A stretch of DNA of 64,000 nt from Hahella chejuensis KCTC 2396. GTDB lineage: Bacteria > Pseudomonadota > Gammaproteobacteria > Pseudomonadales > Oleiphilaceae. The DNA lies in contig NC_007645.1 in assembly GCF_000012985.1 (NCBI RefSeq), positions 1,523,501-1,587,500 of the forward strand, given 5' to 3'. Shown in pieces: positions 54,184-62,539 of this stretch (within the stretch, counting starts at the first letter, position 1; the number at the start of each line of letters is the position of its first letter). The translations under genes and the position numbers were made by a program. The notes beneath the pieces are model-generated. The model did no database searches, was not told the origin of the DNA, and saw only the letters and a list, made by a program, of their open reading frames with translations.

Positions 54184-54426
54184 CTAAGGGCGGTTAATCT
54201 CAACGATATGCCAGGTGACGTCGGTATAAGTGACCTTGGTGTCCGCTATCGCTGCAACAGGGGCGTTGATGCTGTCTTTCAGATAGTCAGCGATGATGAG
54301 CTGGGTGTTGGCCAGCGTTTCCTCCAGCGTGCCTCCCACGCCGCAAACCAGAAGTCCGGGGATTGAAGAGAAATAGTCCGCTTTCTCACTTTGCTTGACT
54401 GCGACCCGGAAAACTAACTTGGTCAT
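54184..54426 (-). CDS. Small HicB-like protein
   Basis: An 80-residue protein. DYFSSIPGLLVCGVGGTLEETLANTQLIIADYL resembles the HicB antitoxin core (PGLPGC.. then T.EEA). No HicA toxin gene is seen on either side and there is no C-terminal DNA-binding domain, so it is either a solitary HicB-like protein or a remnant. Moderate certainty. Confidence 0.5.
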   Translation of the reverse strand: MTKLVFRVAVKQSEKADYFSSIPGLLVCGVGGTLEETLANTQLIIADYLKDSINAPVAAIADTKVTYTDVTWHIVEINRP

Positions 54427-54650
54427 AGCACTCTCGGTTCTTGTAATAATGTTGAGTCATGGTATCCGATGGCGGCGGGTTTCTCCGATAATTATTTCGC
54501 GCTTATTTGTGAAACTTTGTTAAATAAAAGCCTCGAAAATGGACTTTTCCTGCGCGTTGGTTGCTAAATCGCCAACTTTTCTGGCATTGACTAAAAACGC
54601 CCCATTTACGAGGCGTTTAACGTCATAAAATCTCGGCTAAAGTTCGCATC

Positions 54651-55058
54651 TTAATAGAGATTCCTCTCCTTTGGCTTGTCGCTCAGATATTGCACAAACT
54701 CCCACTCAATACCGTTTGGATCAAAGTAGTAAGCTCTGCGGCGGAAGGGATGGGCTTCTGTCTCGTAGCCGTCGTAACCGCGTTGCTGTAAACGGTGCGT
54801 CACTCCATCAAGATCCTCCACCACCATGCCTATATGGTTGATGCCGTCGTGGATGTAACGGGTGCTGATCTCGCTTAGATGGTCGTCGCATTGCTGTAGC
54901 GCGAAGTAGAAGCTGTCATTGCCCACATGCGCCCATTTTCCGCTTTGATTCATCAGGCTTCCTTCGCCCCGTAATGCAAAATCAGGGAAAGCGGTTTGCA
55001 GAAACTCCATGGACTTTTCGATGGATTCAACAGTGATGTTTGCGTGCTCCAGATACAT
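54651..55058 (-). CDS. VOC-family (glyoxalase-like) protein
   Basis: A 135-residue protein with the paired beta-alpha-beta units of the VOC fold: LEHANITVESIEKSMEFLQTAFPDF, GINHIGMVVEDLDGVTHRL and FDPNGIEWEFVQYLSD. His, His and Glu at these sites would bind metal. Substrate unknown. It diverges from the Cys-rich regulator and shares its operator region. Confidence 0.88.
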   Translation of the reverse strand: MYLEHANITVESIEKSMEFLQTAFPDFALRGEGSLMNQSGKWAHVGNDSFYFALQQCDDHLSEISTRYIHDGINHIGMVVEDLDGVTHRLQQRGYDGYETEAHPFRRRAYYFDPNGIEWEFVQYLSDKPKERNLY

Positions 55059-55113
55059 GGTTCGTCCTCCATTGTCGCCCCGTCCAGGGCTGGGATTTTT
55101 GTTAGGTTTATAT

Positions 55114-55133
55114 AGTAAAGCGAATGCTTTCCA
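55114..55133. promoter_or_regulatory. Imperfect operator, AGTAAAGC-type
   Basis: AGTAAAGC-GAAT-GCTTTCCA, 47 bp from the perfect copy at 55161. It lies 56 bp upstream of the VOC gene start. Confidence 0.6.
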
Positions 55134-55160
55134 AAATAGATTATTCCCGTTGTCGTCTTT

Positions 55161-55180
55161 AGTAAAGCTATCGCTTTACT
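55161..55180. promoter_or_regulatory. Perfect operator palindrome AGTAAAGC-N4-GCTTTACT
   Basis: AGTAAAGCTATCGCTTTACT, 8-bp arms with a 4-bp centre. It lies in the 183-bp gap between the divergent VOC gene and the regulator gene, about 60 bp before the latter. Likely bound by that regulator. Confidence 0.7.
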
Positions 55181-55241
55181 AAATTTTTCCTATCGACGTA
55201 TACTGAGGCGCTATCCACATAATTTTAATGGTGAGGCTTCT

Positions 55242-55883
55242 TTGACGACGCAGGAAGACAGCGGCGAGCGCATTCTGTACTTGATTAAATCCCGAGGGCC
55301 GGCCAGCGCTCCTGAGTTGGGCGCATTGTTGGGCATGACCACTATGGGCGCGCGGCAACATATAGCGAAACTGGAGCAGGAAGGGCTGTTATATAGCGTG
55401 GAGGAAAGGAAAGCGCGGGGTCGCCCAGTGGCGAAATGGCGACTGACGGAGAAGGCGCAGAGCCGGTTTCCCGACAGTCACGCCAACCTGACTGTGGATT
55501 TGATCGCATCCACTCGCGAGGTGTTTGGCGAGAAGGGATTGGAGAAGCTTATCGAAGCTCGCAACGCCAAGCAGCTGCAGAGTTATCTCACTGCGCTGTC
55601 GGTATACCCGGATATGGCTCAGCGCGTCGCTGCACTGGCGGAGCTACGTAGTGCGGAAGGCTACATGGCGAATGCTTTTTTTGAGCAGGACGAGGGTGTT
55701 TGGTATCTGGTGGAAAACCATTGTCCTGTTTGTGTTGCGGCGCAGCATTGCCAGGGACTTTGCCGCGCTGAACTGCAAAATTTTCAGCGTTGTTTTGAGG
55801 GGCTTGCAATGGTGGAGCGCACGGAACATTTACTGAAAGGCGCGCGTCGCTGCTGTTATCGGTTTACGGGGAAATCTCGATAA
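55242..55883 (+). CDS. SufR-like transcriptional regulator with Cys-rich C-terminus
   Basis: A 213-residue protein with an N-terminal DeoR/ArsR-type winged helix (ERILYLIKSRGPASAPELGALLGMTTMGARQHIAKLE, residues 8-44) and a C-terminal Cys cluster (NHCPVCVAAQHCQGLCRAELQ, later RRCCYRF). The pattern is like SufR-type regulators that bind an iron-sulfur cluster, so it could sense iron or redox state. Start is TTG with GAGG 6 nt upstream; the nearby ATG is out of frame. Two operators lie upstream. Confidence 0.78.
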   Translation: MTTQEDSGERILYLIKSRGPASAPELGALLGMTTMGARQHIAKLEQEGLLYSVEERKARGRPVAKWRLTEKAQSRFPDSHANLTVDLIASTREVFGEKGLEKLIEARNAKQLQSYLTALSVYPDMAQRVAALAELRSAEGYMANAFFEQDEGVWYLVENHCPVCVAAQHCQGLCRAELQNFQRCFEGLAMVERTEHLLKGARRCCYRFTGKSR

Positions 55884-55912
55884 TGAGCGGGCGCGCCTGA
55901 GGCGGATCGGGA

Positions 55913-56602
55913 TTACAGAGATCCAGCCGCGTCTTTCTCAATGGCCTCCGCCAGCTCATTCAAGAACGCACTGCGCACTTTCAGCTTGGTGTTCTTGTGC
56001 GCTTTCAGGTTCAGCGAAGCCAGCTTTTGGGCCTCTTCCATCGCTCGCGCCATCAGCTCCGACTCGTCTACCACGATGTCCAGGAAGCCGGCTTCTTTGG
56101 CCTGTTGGGGAGCAAACATTTCCGCGTTGATGACGCAGCGGTTGAGGAATACCGGCGCCAGACGCGCACGGGCGATGGCGATGCCGGCATGGTGCATGGT
56201 CATGCCGATGGCCACTTCATTCAGGCCTATTTTGTAAGGGCCTTCGACGCCGATGCGCAGGTCCGCGGACAGCAACAGGAAGGCGCCTTTAGCGATGGCG
56301 TGACCAGGGCTGGCGACAATAACGGGCATGGGGAAGGAAAGCAGGCGGTGGGACAAGGTGGACCCTTGCTTCACCAGAGCCATCGCTGACTCCATGCTTT
56401 GCGTCATGACCTTCAGGTCATAGCCGCCGGAGAGCATGCCTGGAGTTCCCGTTATCACTACCACGGCTTTGTTCTGCTCCGCCGCGTCCAGGGCGGTGTT
56501 GAATTCATCAATCAATTGCGGGGAAATGGCGTTGACTTTGCCGTTGTTCAGGGTGATGACGGCAACATTGTCCTTGAGTTCATAACTCAATAATTCGCTC
56601 AT
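55913..56602 (-). CDS. Crotonase/enoyl-CoA hydratase family protein
   Basis: A 229-residue crotonase-fold protein: VAVITLNNGKVNAISPQLIDEF, VITGTPGMLSGGYDLKVM and AKGAFLLLSADLRIGVEG give the oxyanion hole and helix pattern. The catalytic Glu positions of true hydratases are not obvious, so it may be a hydrolase or isomerase. It stands alone. Confidence 0.85.
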   Translation of the reverse strand: MSELLSYELKDNVAVITLNNGKVNAISPQLIDEFNTALDAAEQNKAVVVITGTPGMLSGGYDLKVMTQSMESAMALVKQGSTLSHRLLSFPMPVIVASPGHAIAKGAFLLLSADLRIGVEGPYKIGLNEVAIGMTMHHAGIAIARARLAPVFLNRCVINAEMFAPQQAKEAGFLDIVVDESELMARAMEEAQKLASLNLKAHKNTKLKVRSAFLNELAEAIEKDAAGSL

Positions 56603-56992
56603 CGTGGACTCCTTAACTGTGTGTGTTGGCTGTGTTGTTATATGACTTATCAGGCGGCGTATTATGGCACATAAACCTTTTCAGAGAGGCGGTTGAATAG
56701 GCCGGGAATGCGATTCATGCGCGCTAACTTATTGTCCAGCCGAGACTATTGGGATAGTCCGCTAAGGGTTGACATTATAAAGTGTGAGCCTCTTCACATT
56801 AATTAAACGTGAGGGATAATGGCCCTCGGTAATTACCTATCTAAAGCTCGGACTAACCCCTTCCGCATAGACTCAATCTGACTACTATAGACGGATCGCG
56901 CCTAGGAGGAGTTGTATAGGGCGAAAATGATAGCCGGTCAAAAACAGGCCTATCAGATAAAAATAAATCTCCTATATGGACTGGAGGAATAA
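56603..56992. other. Gene-free control region of the M28 peptidase gene
   Basis: About 390 bp with no gene. It holds a TTGACA hexamer at 56769, a CRP-type site at 56783 and a long leader of about 190 bp before the peptidase start. I see no clear riboswitch. Confidence 0.5.
56783..56798. promoter_or_regulatory. CRP/Vfr-type site
   Basis: TGTGA-GCCTCT-TCACA, a full match to the TGTGA-N6-TCACA core. It is 195 bp upstream of the secreted M28 peptidase gene, so catabolite control of the peptidase is plausible. Confidence 0.6.
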
Positions 56993-58627
56993 ATGCTAAC
57001 GAAGAAGACAAGCCTATCCATGGCTTTGAGCTCTCTTACTCTTGCTCTCGCCACCGCCGCTCATTCGGCGCCCCCTTCACGCAGCGATCTCTTGAATGAA
57101 TTCTGGAGCCCAGACCGCCTGCACCCACTGGAATGCCGTTTTGGCGTTTTAAATAACTCCCCATGGGGACTGCCTCGTTGTATGCAGGCTAACAACGTCA
57201 TGTCGCACCTGCAAATGCTGAACGACATCGCTGGCGCTAACGACGGCACTCGCGCTGCTGGCTTGCCGGGTTACGACGCTTCCGTCGACTACATCAAATC
57301 CACGCTGGAAAGCGCGGGCTACAATGTGACGCTGGCGCCGTTCCCGTTCAACGCGTTTTATCCGCAGGGTCCAGGAACTCTGGAATCCACTGCGCCGGAC
57401 ACCACTTCATATGAGTGGGAAGTTGACTTCACTTATCTGTCGCAAACCGACGCAGGCGATGTAACTGGCCCTGTGGCTGCGGTTGATCTGGCGTTGGGTC
57501 CGGATAACGCCTCCACCAGCGGCTGTGAGGCGGAAGACTTCACTGGCTTCCCAGCAGGCTCTATCGCGTTGATTCAGCGCGGCTCCTGTACTTTCCAGAT
57601 CAAGGCGGAAAATGCAGCAGCGGCTGGCGCAATCGGCGTCATCATCTTCAACCAGGGCAACACTGACGACCGTAAAGGTCTGATGAACGCCACATTGGGC
57701 GATGATTACACCGGCGGCATTCCTGTCGTGTTCGCGACCTACGACAACGGCGCCGCATGGGCCAGCGCCGAAGGGCTGCAGATGCACGTAGTAACTGACG
57801 TGGTGAGAAAGCAAACTGAAACCGTTAATGTGATTGCTGAGTCCAGAAGAGGCAATCCAGACAACGTGGTCATGGTTGGTGCGCACCTTGATTCCGTCTA
57901 TGAAGGCGCTGGCGTCAACGATAACGGCTCCGGCAGCGCTGCGCTTCTGGAATTGGCGTTGCAAACGCGTCGCGCGCATCCCCGCAACAAGATTCGTTTC
58001 GCATGGTGGGGTGCGGAAGAATCAGGTCTGGTCGGCTCCACTCACTATGTGCAGAACCTGCCGGAAGATGAGCTGAAGAAAATCAAGGTCTACTTGAACT
58101 TTGATATGATCGCTTCTCCGAACTTCGCCTATATGATTTATGACGGCGACGGTTCTGACTTCGGTCTGGAAGGCCCTCCCGGTTCCAAAGCCACTGAAAA
58201 ACTGTTCGAAGACTACTACAAGCTGCGTGCGCTGCCTTATGAAGGCACTGAGATCAGCTTCCGTTCCGACTATGCGCAGTTCTTCACTGACGGCGTAGCC
58301 TTCGGCGGTCTGTTCACTGGCGCGGAAGTTGCGAAGACAGAAGAGCAGGCTGAGAAATACGGCGGCGACGCCGGCGTAGCTCTGGACCCCTGCTACCATC
58401 AGGCTTGCGATGACATCAACAACATCGCGCAGGACGCACTGGAAATTAATATCGACGCTGTGGCGTTCGTAACCAGCTGGCTGTCTCTGTCCACCAAAGT
58501 CATCGATGATGAAATCGAGGCTGCGGCGAAGAAAGACGAAGGTGTTGCAGCGATGCGCGCATTCAGCGCGAGCTCCAGCGCTTCCTCTTATGACATTACT
58601 CACTGGGGTAAACACTGGATCAAATAA
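56993..58627 (+). CDS. Secreted M28 aminopeptidase with PA domain
   Basis: A 544-residue exported peptidase. Signal peptide ends near TAAHSA. A PA insert lies at about residues 145-265 (GCEAEDFTGFPAGSIALIQRGSCTF). The M28 zinc site follows: VGAHLDSVYEGAGVNDNGSG gives His and Asp, AWWGAEESGLVGS the two Glu, and the DYAQFF and YHQACDDI regions the last ligands. It likely releases amino acids from peptides outside the cell. The C-terminus is Ala/Ser-rich without a sorting tail. Monocistronic, with a terminator. Confidence 0.93.
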   Translation: MLTKKTSLSMALSSLTLALATAAHSAPPSRSDLLNEFWSPDRLHPLECRFGVLNNSPWGLPRCMQANNVMSHLQMLNDIAGANDGTRAAGLPGYDASVDYIKSTLESAGYNVTLAPFPFNAFYPQGPGTLESTAPDTTSYEWEVDFTYLSQTDAGDVTGPVAAVDLALGPDNASTSGCEAEDFTGFPAGSIALIQRGSCTFQIKAENAAAAGAIGVIIFNQGNTDDRKGLMNATLGDDYTGGIPVVFATYDNGAAWASAEGLQMHVVTDVVRKQTETVNVIAESRRGNPDNVVMVGAHLDSVYEGAGVNDNGSGSAALLELALQTRRAHPRNKIRFAWWGAEESGLVGSTHYVQNLPEDELKKIKVYLNFDMIASPNFAYMIYDGDGSDFGLEGPPGSKATEKLFEDYYKLRALPYEGTEISFRSDYAQFFTDGVAFGGLFTGAEVAKTEEQAEKYGGDAGVALDPCYHQACDDINNIAQDALEINIDAVAFVTSWLSLSTKVIDDEIEAAAKKDEGVAAMRAFSASSSASSYDITHWGKHWIK

Positions 58628-58663
58628 TCCACTGATCCTTGGTTGATAAACCCATAGCGCTTA

Positions 58664-58697
58664 GCCCGGCCGACTCGTTCGGTTCCGGGCTTTTTTG
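58664..58697 (+). terminator. Intrinsic terminator after M28 peptidase gene
   Basis: AGCCCGG pairs with CCGGGCT, with an inner CCGA/TCGG-type pairing, followed by TTTTTT. Confidence 0.85.
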
Positions 58698-58888
58698 CGG
58701 CTGTAATCCGGCTCTTTGCATGGCGGATATGGACAGGAATACGAATCTGGTTTATTTATTCACTCGGCGGACAAGCAGCTTCTTTCTATTTGTCTGAACG
58801 GACGCGCTCTTATATGTCCGCGCCGTTTATTCACGGCGCGCCGCCATAATCACATTCTTCGTTTTCGGCGCCATTGTGCTTTAGGACC

Positions 58889-59371
58889 ATGCGAAAAGAG
58901 AAAATTCACCAACTGATCATCGCTAAATTGCAGGACGACTTGGCTGTCGCCCAGCAGGCGGCCAATACCGCTCACGCAACCGCTACTCATGAAGAAAGCG
59001 TGGCGGAAAATAAATACGACACTTTTGGTCTGGAAGCGTCTTATCTGGCGGAGGGGCAATCCCGACGCGTAAGGGAGTTCGAAGCGGCGTTGGCCTCTTA
59101 CCAGAATACCCCGCCCAAACACTTCACTGATCAAGACGAAGTCGCTGTTTTCGCGTTAGTCACACTGGAAGCGGAAGATGGCTCAGAACGTCGTTTGTTT
59201 GTGGGCCCTGAAGCGGCTGGATTTAAATTCTTGCTGGATGAACAAGAAGTGTTGGTCATTACGCGGCGCTCTCCCATTGGTATGAAACTGATGGGGAAAA
59301 TGGTGGGCGATGTTGTTGCCCTTGTCGCTGGAAATGGGGAGAAAGAGTTTGAGATTGTCGAGATAGAGTAG
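58889..59371 (+). CDS. GreA/GreB-like protein
   Basis: A 160-residue protein. The N-terminal 70 residues are helical with AENKYDTFGLEASYLAEGQ; the C-terminal part has ITRRSPIGMKLMGKMVGDVV, the hallmark of the GreA/GreB C-terminal domain. True Gre factors rescue stalled RNA polymerase by an acidic coiled-coil tip; here the N-terminal part is not a standard Gre coiled coil, so it may bind polymerase with another effect. The ATG at 58889 is chosen; an in-frame TTG 15 nt earlier is possible. Confidence 0.75.
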   Translation: MRKEKIHQLIIAKLQDDLAVAQQAANTAHATATHEESVAENKYDTFGLEASYLAEGQSRRVREFEAALASYQNTPPKHFTDQDEVAVFALVTLEAEDGSERRLFVGPEAAGFKFLLDEQEVLVITRRSPIGMKLMGKMVGDVVALVAGNGEKEFEIVEIE

Positions 59372-59380
59372 CTGGATTTT

Positions 59381-59407
59381 ACGGGAAGCCTGGATCAGAC
59401 TTCCCGT
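59381..59407. terminator. Hairpin between convergent genes
   Basis: ACGGGAAG pairs with CTTCCCGT, loop 11 nt. No T-run. Confidence 0.5.
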
Positions 59408-59421
59408 GCAGCCTTTCCTAA

Positions 59422-60642
59422 TCAGGCGGCGATATCCGCCATGCTGACATGATTCAACTGCATCCATGCCTGAATATTTTCGTTGGCGCCGATTAAGTCC
59501 GTAAAGTCGTGAGCGATTGCTTCCTTCAAATCCGCCACAATCGCTTTGCGCACAGGCGGGGCAGAGGGGTGATTATTGCGAAAGGCCTCATCCAAATTAA
59601 TGCGGCAGATGGCGCGGTTGAATTCATAGTATCTCCAGCCTTCTTCCTTATTGCCGCCGCGAATGTCGATGGCGCAGGTCAGCTCTTTTAAAGCGTCCTC
59701 CCACTCGGGAGTTACTTTGTCCTTGAGCGCGAATCCCAGTTGTCCATGGTTCATATGGAAGCGACCGTCGGGGTCGGCTTTGACCAGGGCGCGAAACACA
59801 GGAATGGTCTTTTCCATAAGCTGCTTGTTATTACGCCAGCTTTCTCCACGCACTTTCCAGGTCTGGTAAAAAATCTTCGCCTTGGCCTCCGGAGAGGCGG
59901 CCGCAATGGCCTCGTCCAGTTCCGGCTGTGGCGCGGGAGGCAATTCAAAACTTGGACTCAACTGGCGATCCACCAAATTCTGCGCCTCAGCGTCCATCTT
60001 GGTTTGTTTTTTAATTTCCTCAATATCGCGATTCGCCCGCTCCATGCGTTCAGATAACGTCCCCAGAGCGGTTTGGTCCGCCTGCCGGAAGGCGCCGGCA
60101 AGGAACAGGCGTGTCCATAGATAACCGAACAAAAAACCGATAATGGAAAAATACAGTAGCACCGAGAGCGCGAATATAGAGGCGTCGCGTCCGCCGCCGA
60201 CGCCTTCCGCAATATAGCCGGTGACGACGCGCAGGTGTGAAGGCATGGCGGTCAATTGAGTCAGACCGACGCCAACCAGCATCTTGGTCAGCCAGTCGGA
60301 AATTTGCTCCAGGTTGGTGTTGGCGAGGTAGCCTGCTCCCTGACTGTCCGCCGCTCCTGCTTCCTGCTGCAACGTTCGGGGGATGCCGAAGATAAAGCCC
60401 AATACGCCGCCCAGCAGCAGGAAGGCACCGGCTACCATCAGGCCGACGCTGGCTACCGCTGTTTTTTGCGAGATCGCCGAAAACTGCAGCGCGTAGAGTC
60501 CTATCGCCGCCGCGCCGGCGAACATGGCGGTGCGTAGTGTGCGCAAGGCTTTGTTGCTGTCCGAAGTCTGCTCCCTTTCAGTGCGTTCCATGGTGTTGAT
60601 CCTACCTAAAAGCTTCCTGTAATAGTCTTTGTATCCGAACAT
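59422..60642 (-). CDS. Membrane protein with three TM segments and TPR-like C-terminus
   Basis: A 406-residue protein. Membrane segments near residues 37-57 (MFAGAAAIGLYALQFSAI), 63-90 (VASVGLMVAGAFLLLGGVLGFIFGIPR) and 155-180 (SIFALSVLLYFSIIGFLFGYLW). Between them is NTNLEQISDWLTKMLVGVGLTQL, a conserved block found in bacterial proteins linked to YEATS-like domains. The C-terminal 180 residues are helical and TPR-like (GRFHMNHGQLGFALKDK, YEFNRAICRINLDEAF). Role unknown; such proteins are suspected in defence or stress signalling. Confidence 0.7.
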   Translation of the reverse strand: MFGYKDYYRKLLGRINTMERTEREQTSDSNKALRTLRTAMFAGAAAIGLYALQFSAISQKTAVASVGLMVAGAFLLLGGVLGFIFGIPRTLQQEAGAADSQGAGYLANTNLEQISDWLTKMLVGVGLTQLTAMPSHLRVVTGYIAEGVGGGRDASIFALSVLLYFSIIGFLFGYLWTRLFLAGAFRQADQTALGTLSERMERANRDIEEIKKQTKMDAEAQNLVDRQLSPSFELPPAPQPELDEAIAAASPEAKAKIFYQTWKVRGESWRNNKQLMEKTIPVFRALVKADPDGRFHMNHGQLGFALKDKVTPEWEDALKELTCAIDIRGGNKEEGWRYYEFNRAICRINLDEAFRNNHPSAPPVRKAIVADLKEAIAHDFTDLIGANENIQAWMQLNHVSMADIAA

Positions 60643-60875
60643 ATTTGCGCTCCCTTTATACCTCAGCGGCGGGACAATTGCAGTGATGAAATTGGCTGTA
60701 CGCTGGGCGCCAAAACGATGATGGAATTGCTTTTATCGATGGCTGTATTGATCCTTGCCAAGAATACGAAACACAACGACCTGTCCCGTCTTGTGTGGAA
60801 AGAGGGAGGCTTGCATCTGTTTGATAACTATGGCGTTATGAGATCATCAATAAAACCGCAAGGAGAAAAACTGAT

Positions 60876-61628
60876 ATGCGCAGCCACGAGGTGGACTACA
60901 AGATCATAGGCCACGATATGCAAATGGTGGAAGTGGAGCTGGACCCAGGTGAAACCGTCATTGCGGAAGCTGGGGCCATGAACTATATGACCGGCGGCAT
61001 AGAGTTCGAAACCAAGATGGGCGATGGCTCGGACCCTGAGCAGGGCTTCTTTTCCAAGTTGTTCAGCGCTGGCAAGCGCATGATGACTGGGGAGTCGCTG
61101 TTCATGACTCACTTCACCAACAGCGGCCACGGCAAGCAGCAGGTTTCATTCGCGGCGCCATATCCCGGCAGCATTATACCGGTGGATCTGGCCAATCAGG
61201 GTGGAACCATTATCTGTCAGAAGGACTCTTTTCTGGCGGCGGCCATGGGAACCCGCATCAGCGTAGAGTTTAATCGCCGACTGGGGAGCGGCTTTTTCGG
61301 CGGCGAAGGCTTTGTGCTACAGAAGCTGGAAGGGGATGGCATGGCTTTTATCCACGCCTGCGGAACGGTGGTGGAAAAGCGCCTCGATAACGAAACACTG
61401 CGCCTGGATACAGGCTGTCTGGTCGCGTTTACGCCTTCCATCAGCTATGAAATCGAGATGGTCAAAGGCATTCGTAGCATGTTTTTCGGCGGAGAAGGCA
61501 TGTTTCTGGCGACCTTGCGGGGAACCGGGACCGTTTGGATTCAAAGTTTGCCTTTCTCACGGCTGGCGGATCGAATCTTGGCTCATGCGCCGAAACAAAA
61601 TGGCGGCGTAGAAGTAGGAGAGGACTGA
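60876..61628 (+). CDS. AIM24/TIGR00266 family protein
   Basis: A 250-residue beta-rich protein: [35 protein letters not shown] at residues 14-48, a Gly-rich [14 protein letters not shown] region and [29 protein letters not shown] at the end. This is the TIGR00266/AIM24 family, whose role is unknown (related to a yeast mitochondrial protein). AAGGAG lies upstream of the ATG. Confidence 0.92.
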   Translation: MRSHEVDYKIIGHDMQMVEVELDPGETVIAEAGAMNYMTGGIEFETKMGDGSDPEQGFFSKLFSAGKRMMTGESLFMTHFTNSGHGKQQVSFAAPYPGSIIPVDLANQGGTIICQKDSFLAAAMGTRISVEFNRRLGSGFFGGEGFVLQKLEGDGMAFIHACGTVVEKRLDNETLRLDTGCLVAFTPSISYEIEMVKGIRSMFFGGEGMFLATLRGTGTVWIQSLPFSRLADRILAHAPKQNGGVEVGED

Positions 61629-61742
61629 AACTGACGTTTTATCATGATAGAGTGTGACGTCGTAGGCGTTTAACGTCATCACGCGGGTGATCGTTTATCA
61701 CATTAATGACGGTTGTCCGCTTGATGCGACGCTTGCTCAATT

Positions 61743-61781
61743 GGCGGCTCATGAAGCCCGGAATGCTTTCATTGAGCCGCC
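61743..61781. other. Strong hairpin in the gap after the AIM24 gene
   Basis: GGCGGCTCA pairs with TGAGCCGCC and the inner TGAA with TTCA (one bulged T). It lies in the 305-bp gap between 61628 and 61934, which has no gene. No T-run. A structured leader or transcript end. Confidence 0.4.
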
Positions 61782-61933
61782 GCACGCCCGGACCCAGCAT
61801 TGTTCGCGGCGTATGAGAGGGATGTCATGCGGTCGAATCTGTATTGCCTTGCAAGGCCTTGCCTCTCTTAATGTGAAACTCTCTCACATCTCCTGATACT
61901 AAAAACGAAAGCAACATTACAGGCGGCTATGGT

Positions 61934-62539
61934 ATGGATATTTTGGCAACCAGAGTTTATGGGAAGGATGGAAGTCACACGGCCGACGAGAGCGCAAGCC
62001 GAAGCAATACGCGCAATGGTCAATCTGAAACAGCATCGCCACTACAACTGTCCGCGGAAATTTATGGCATCCTCACCGTTGCGCTGGCGCGACATTTAGG
62101 GCCGGTCTCAACACACCTGATTCGCAATGCCGCCTCGCATTCCCGCTCGCTGCCGGAAATGATAGATACGCTGTCATTGCATATTCCCAAAGGCGCGGAA
62201 CGGGATACTTTTCTTGATCGCGCCCATAGAAACGACGTTATGACTCATCCTGGTCGCAGCATGGATTCCACCGCGCGCCAGAAAGCGGCCGCGCCTGCAG
62301 CGAACAGACTGAAGCCTAAGTATAAAAGTAGCGTTGGCACCGCCTTGAGCGAAGAAAAGCTGCAACGCCTGACACAGCTTCTCAGCCGTTATGTCGGGCC
62401 GCTGGCGGGCTGTATCGTGCGCAAATGCCGCGAAGAGTCACCGACGGAAATCAAGCTCTATCAGGCTATGGCGGAGTGCATTCCCGACGAACATGAGCGA
62501 ACGCAGTTTTTAAACAAAGTCCGGCTGAGAAGCTACTGA
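61934..62539 (+). CDS. Protein with two copies of a kinase-associated helical domain
   Basis: A 201-residue protein with a polar N-terminus and two similar units: about residues 40-95 (ILTVALARHLGPVSTHLIRNAA, then IPKGAERDTFLDR) and about 142-198 (LTQLLSRYVGPLAGCIVRKC, then IPDEHERTQFLNK). Such HLGP..L..IP.E.ER..FL units are found at the C-terminus of some bacterial serine/threonine kinases. No kinase is nearby. Function unknown; it may be a partner or decoy in such signalling. Confidence 0.65.
   Translation: MDILATRVYGKDGSHTADESASRSNTRNGQSETASPLQLSAEIYGILTVALARHLGPVSTHLIRNAASHSRSLPEMIDTLSLHIPKGAERDTFLDRAHRNDVMTHPGRSMDSTARQKAAAPAANRLKPKYKSSVGTALSEEKLQRLTQLLSRYVGPLAGCIVRKCREESPTEIKLYQAMAECIPDEHERTQFLNKVRLRSY

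Noticed and set aside
61872..61888. CRP site (TGTGA/TCACA) before the double-domain gene
   Set aside because: The spacer is 7 bp instead of 6, so it is not a good match.
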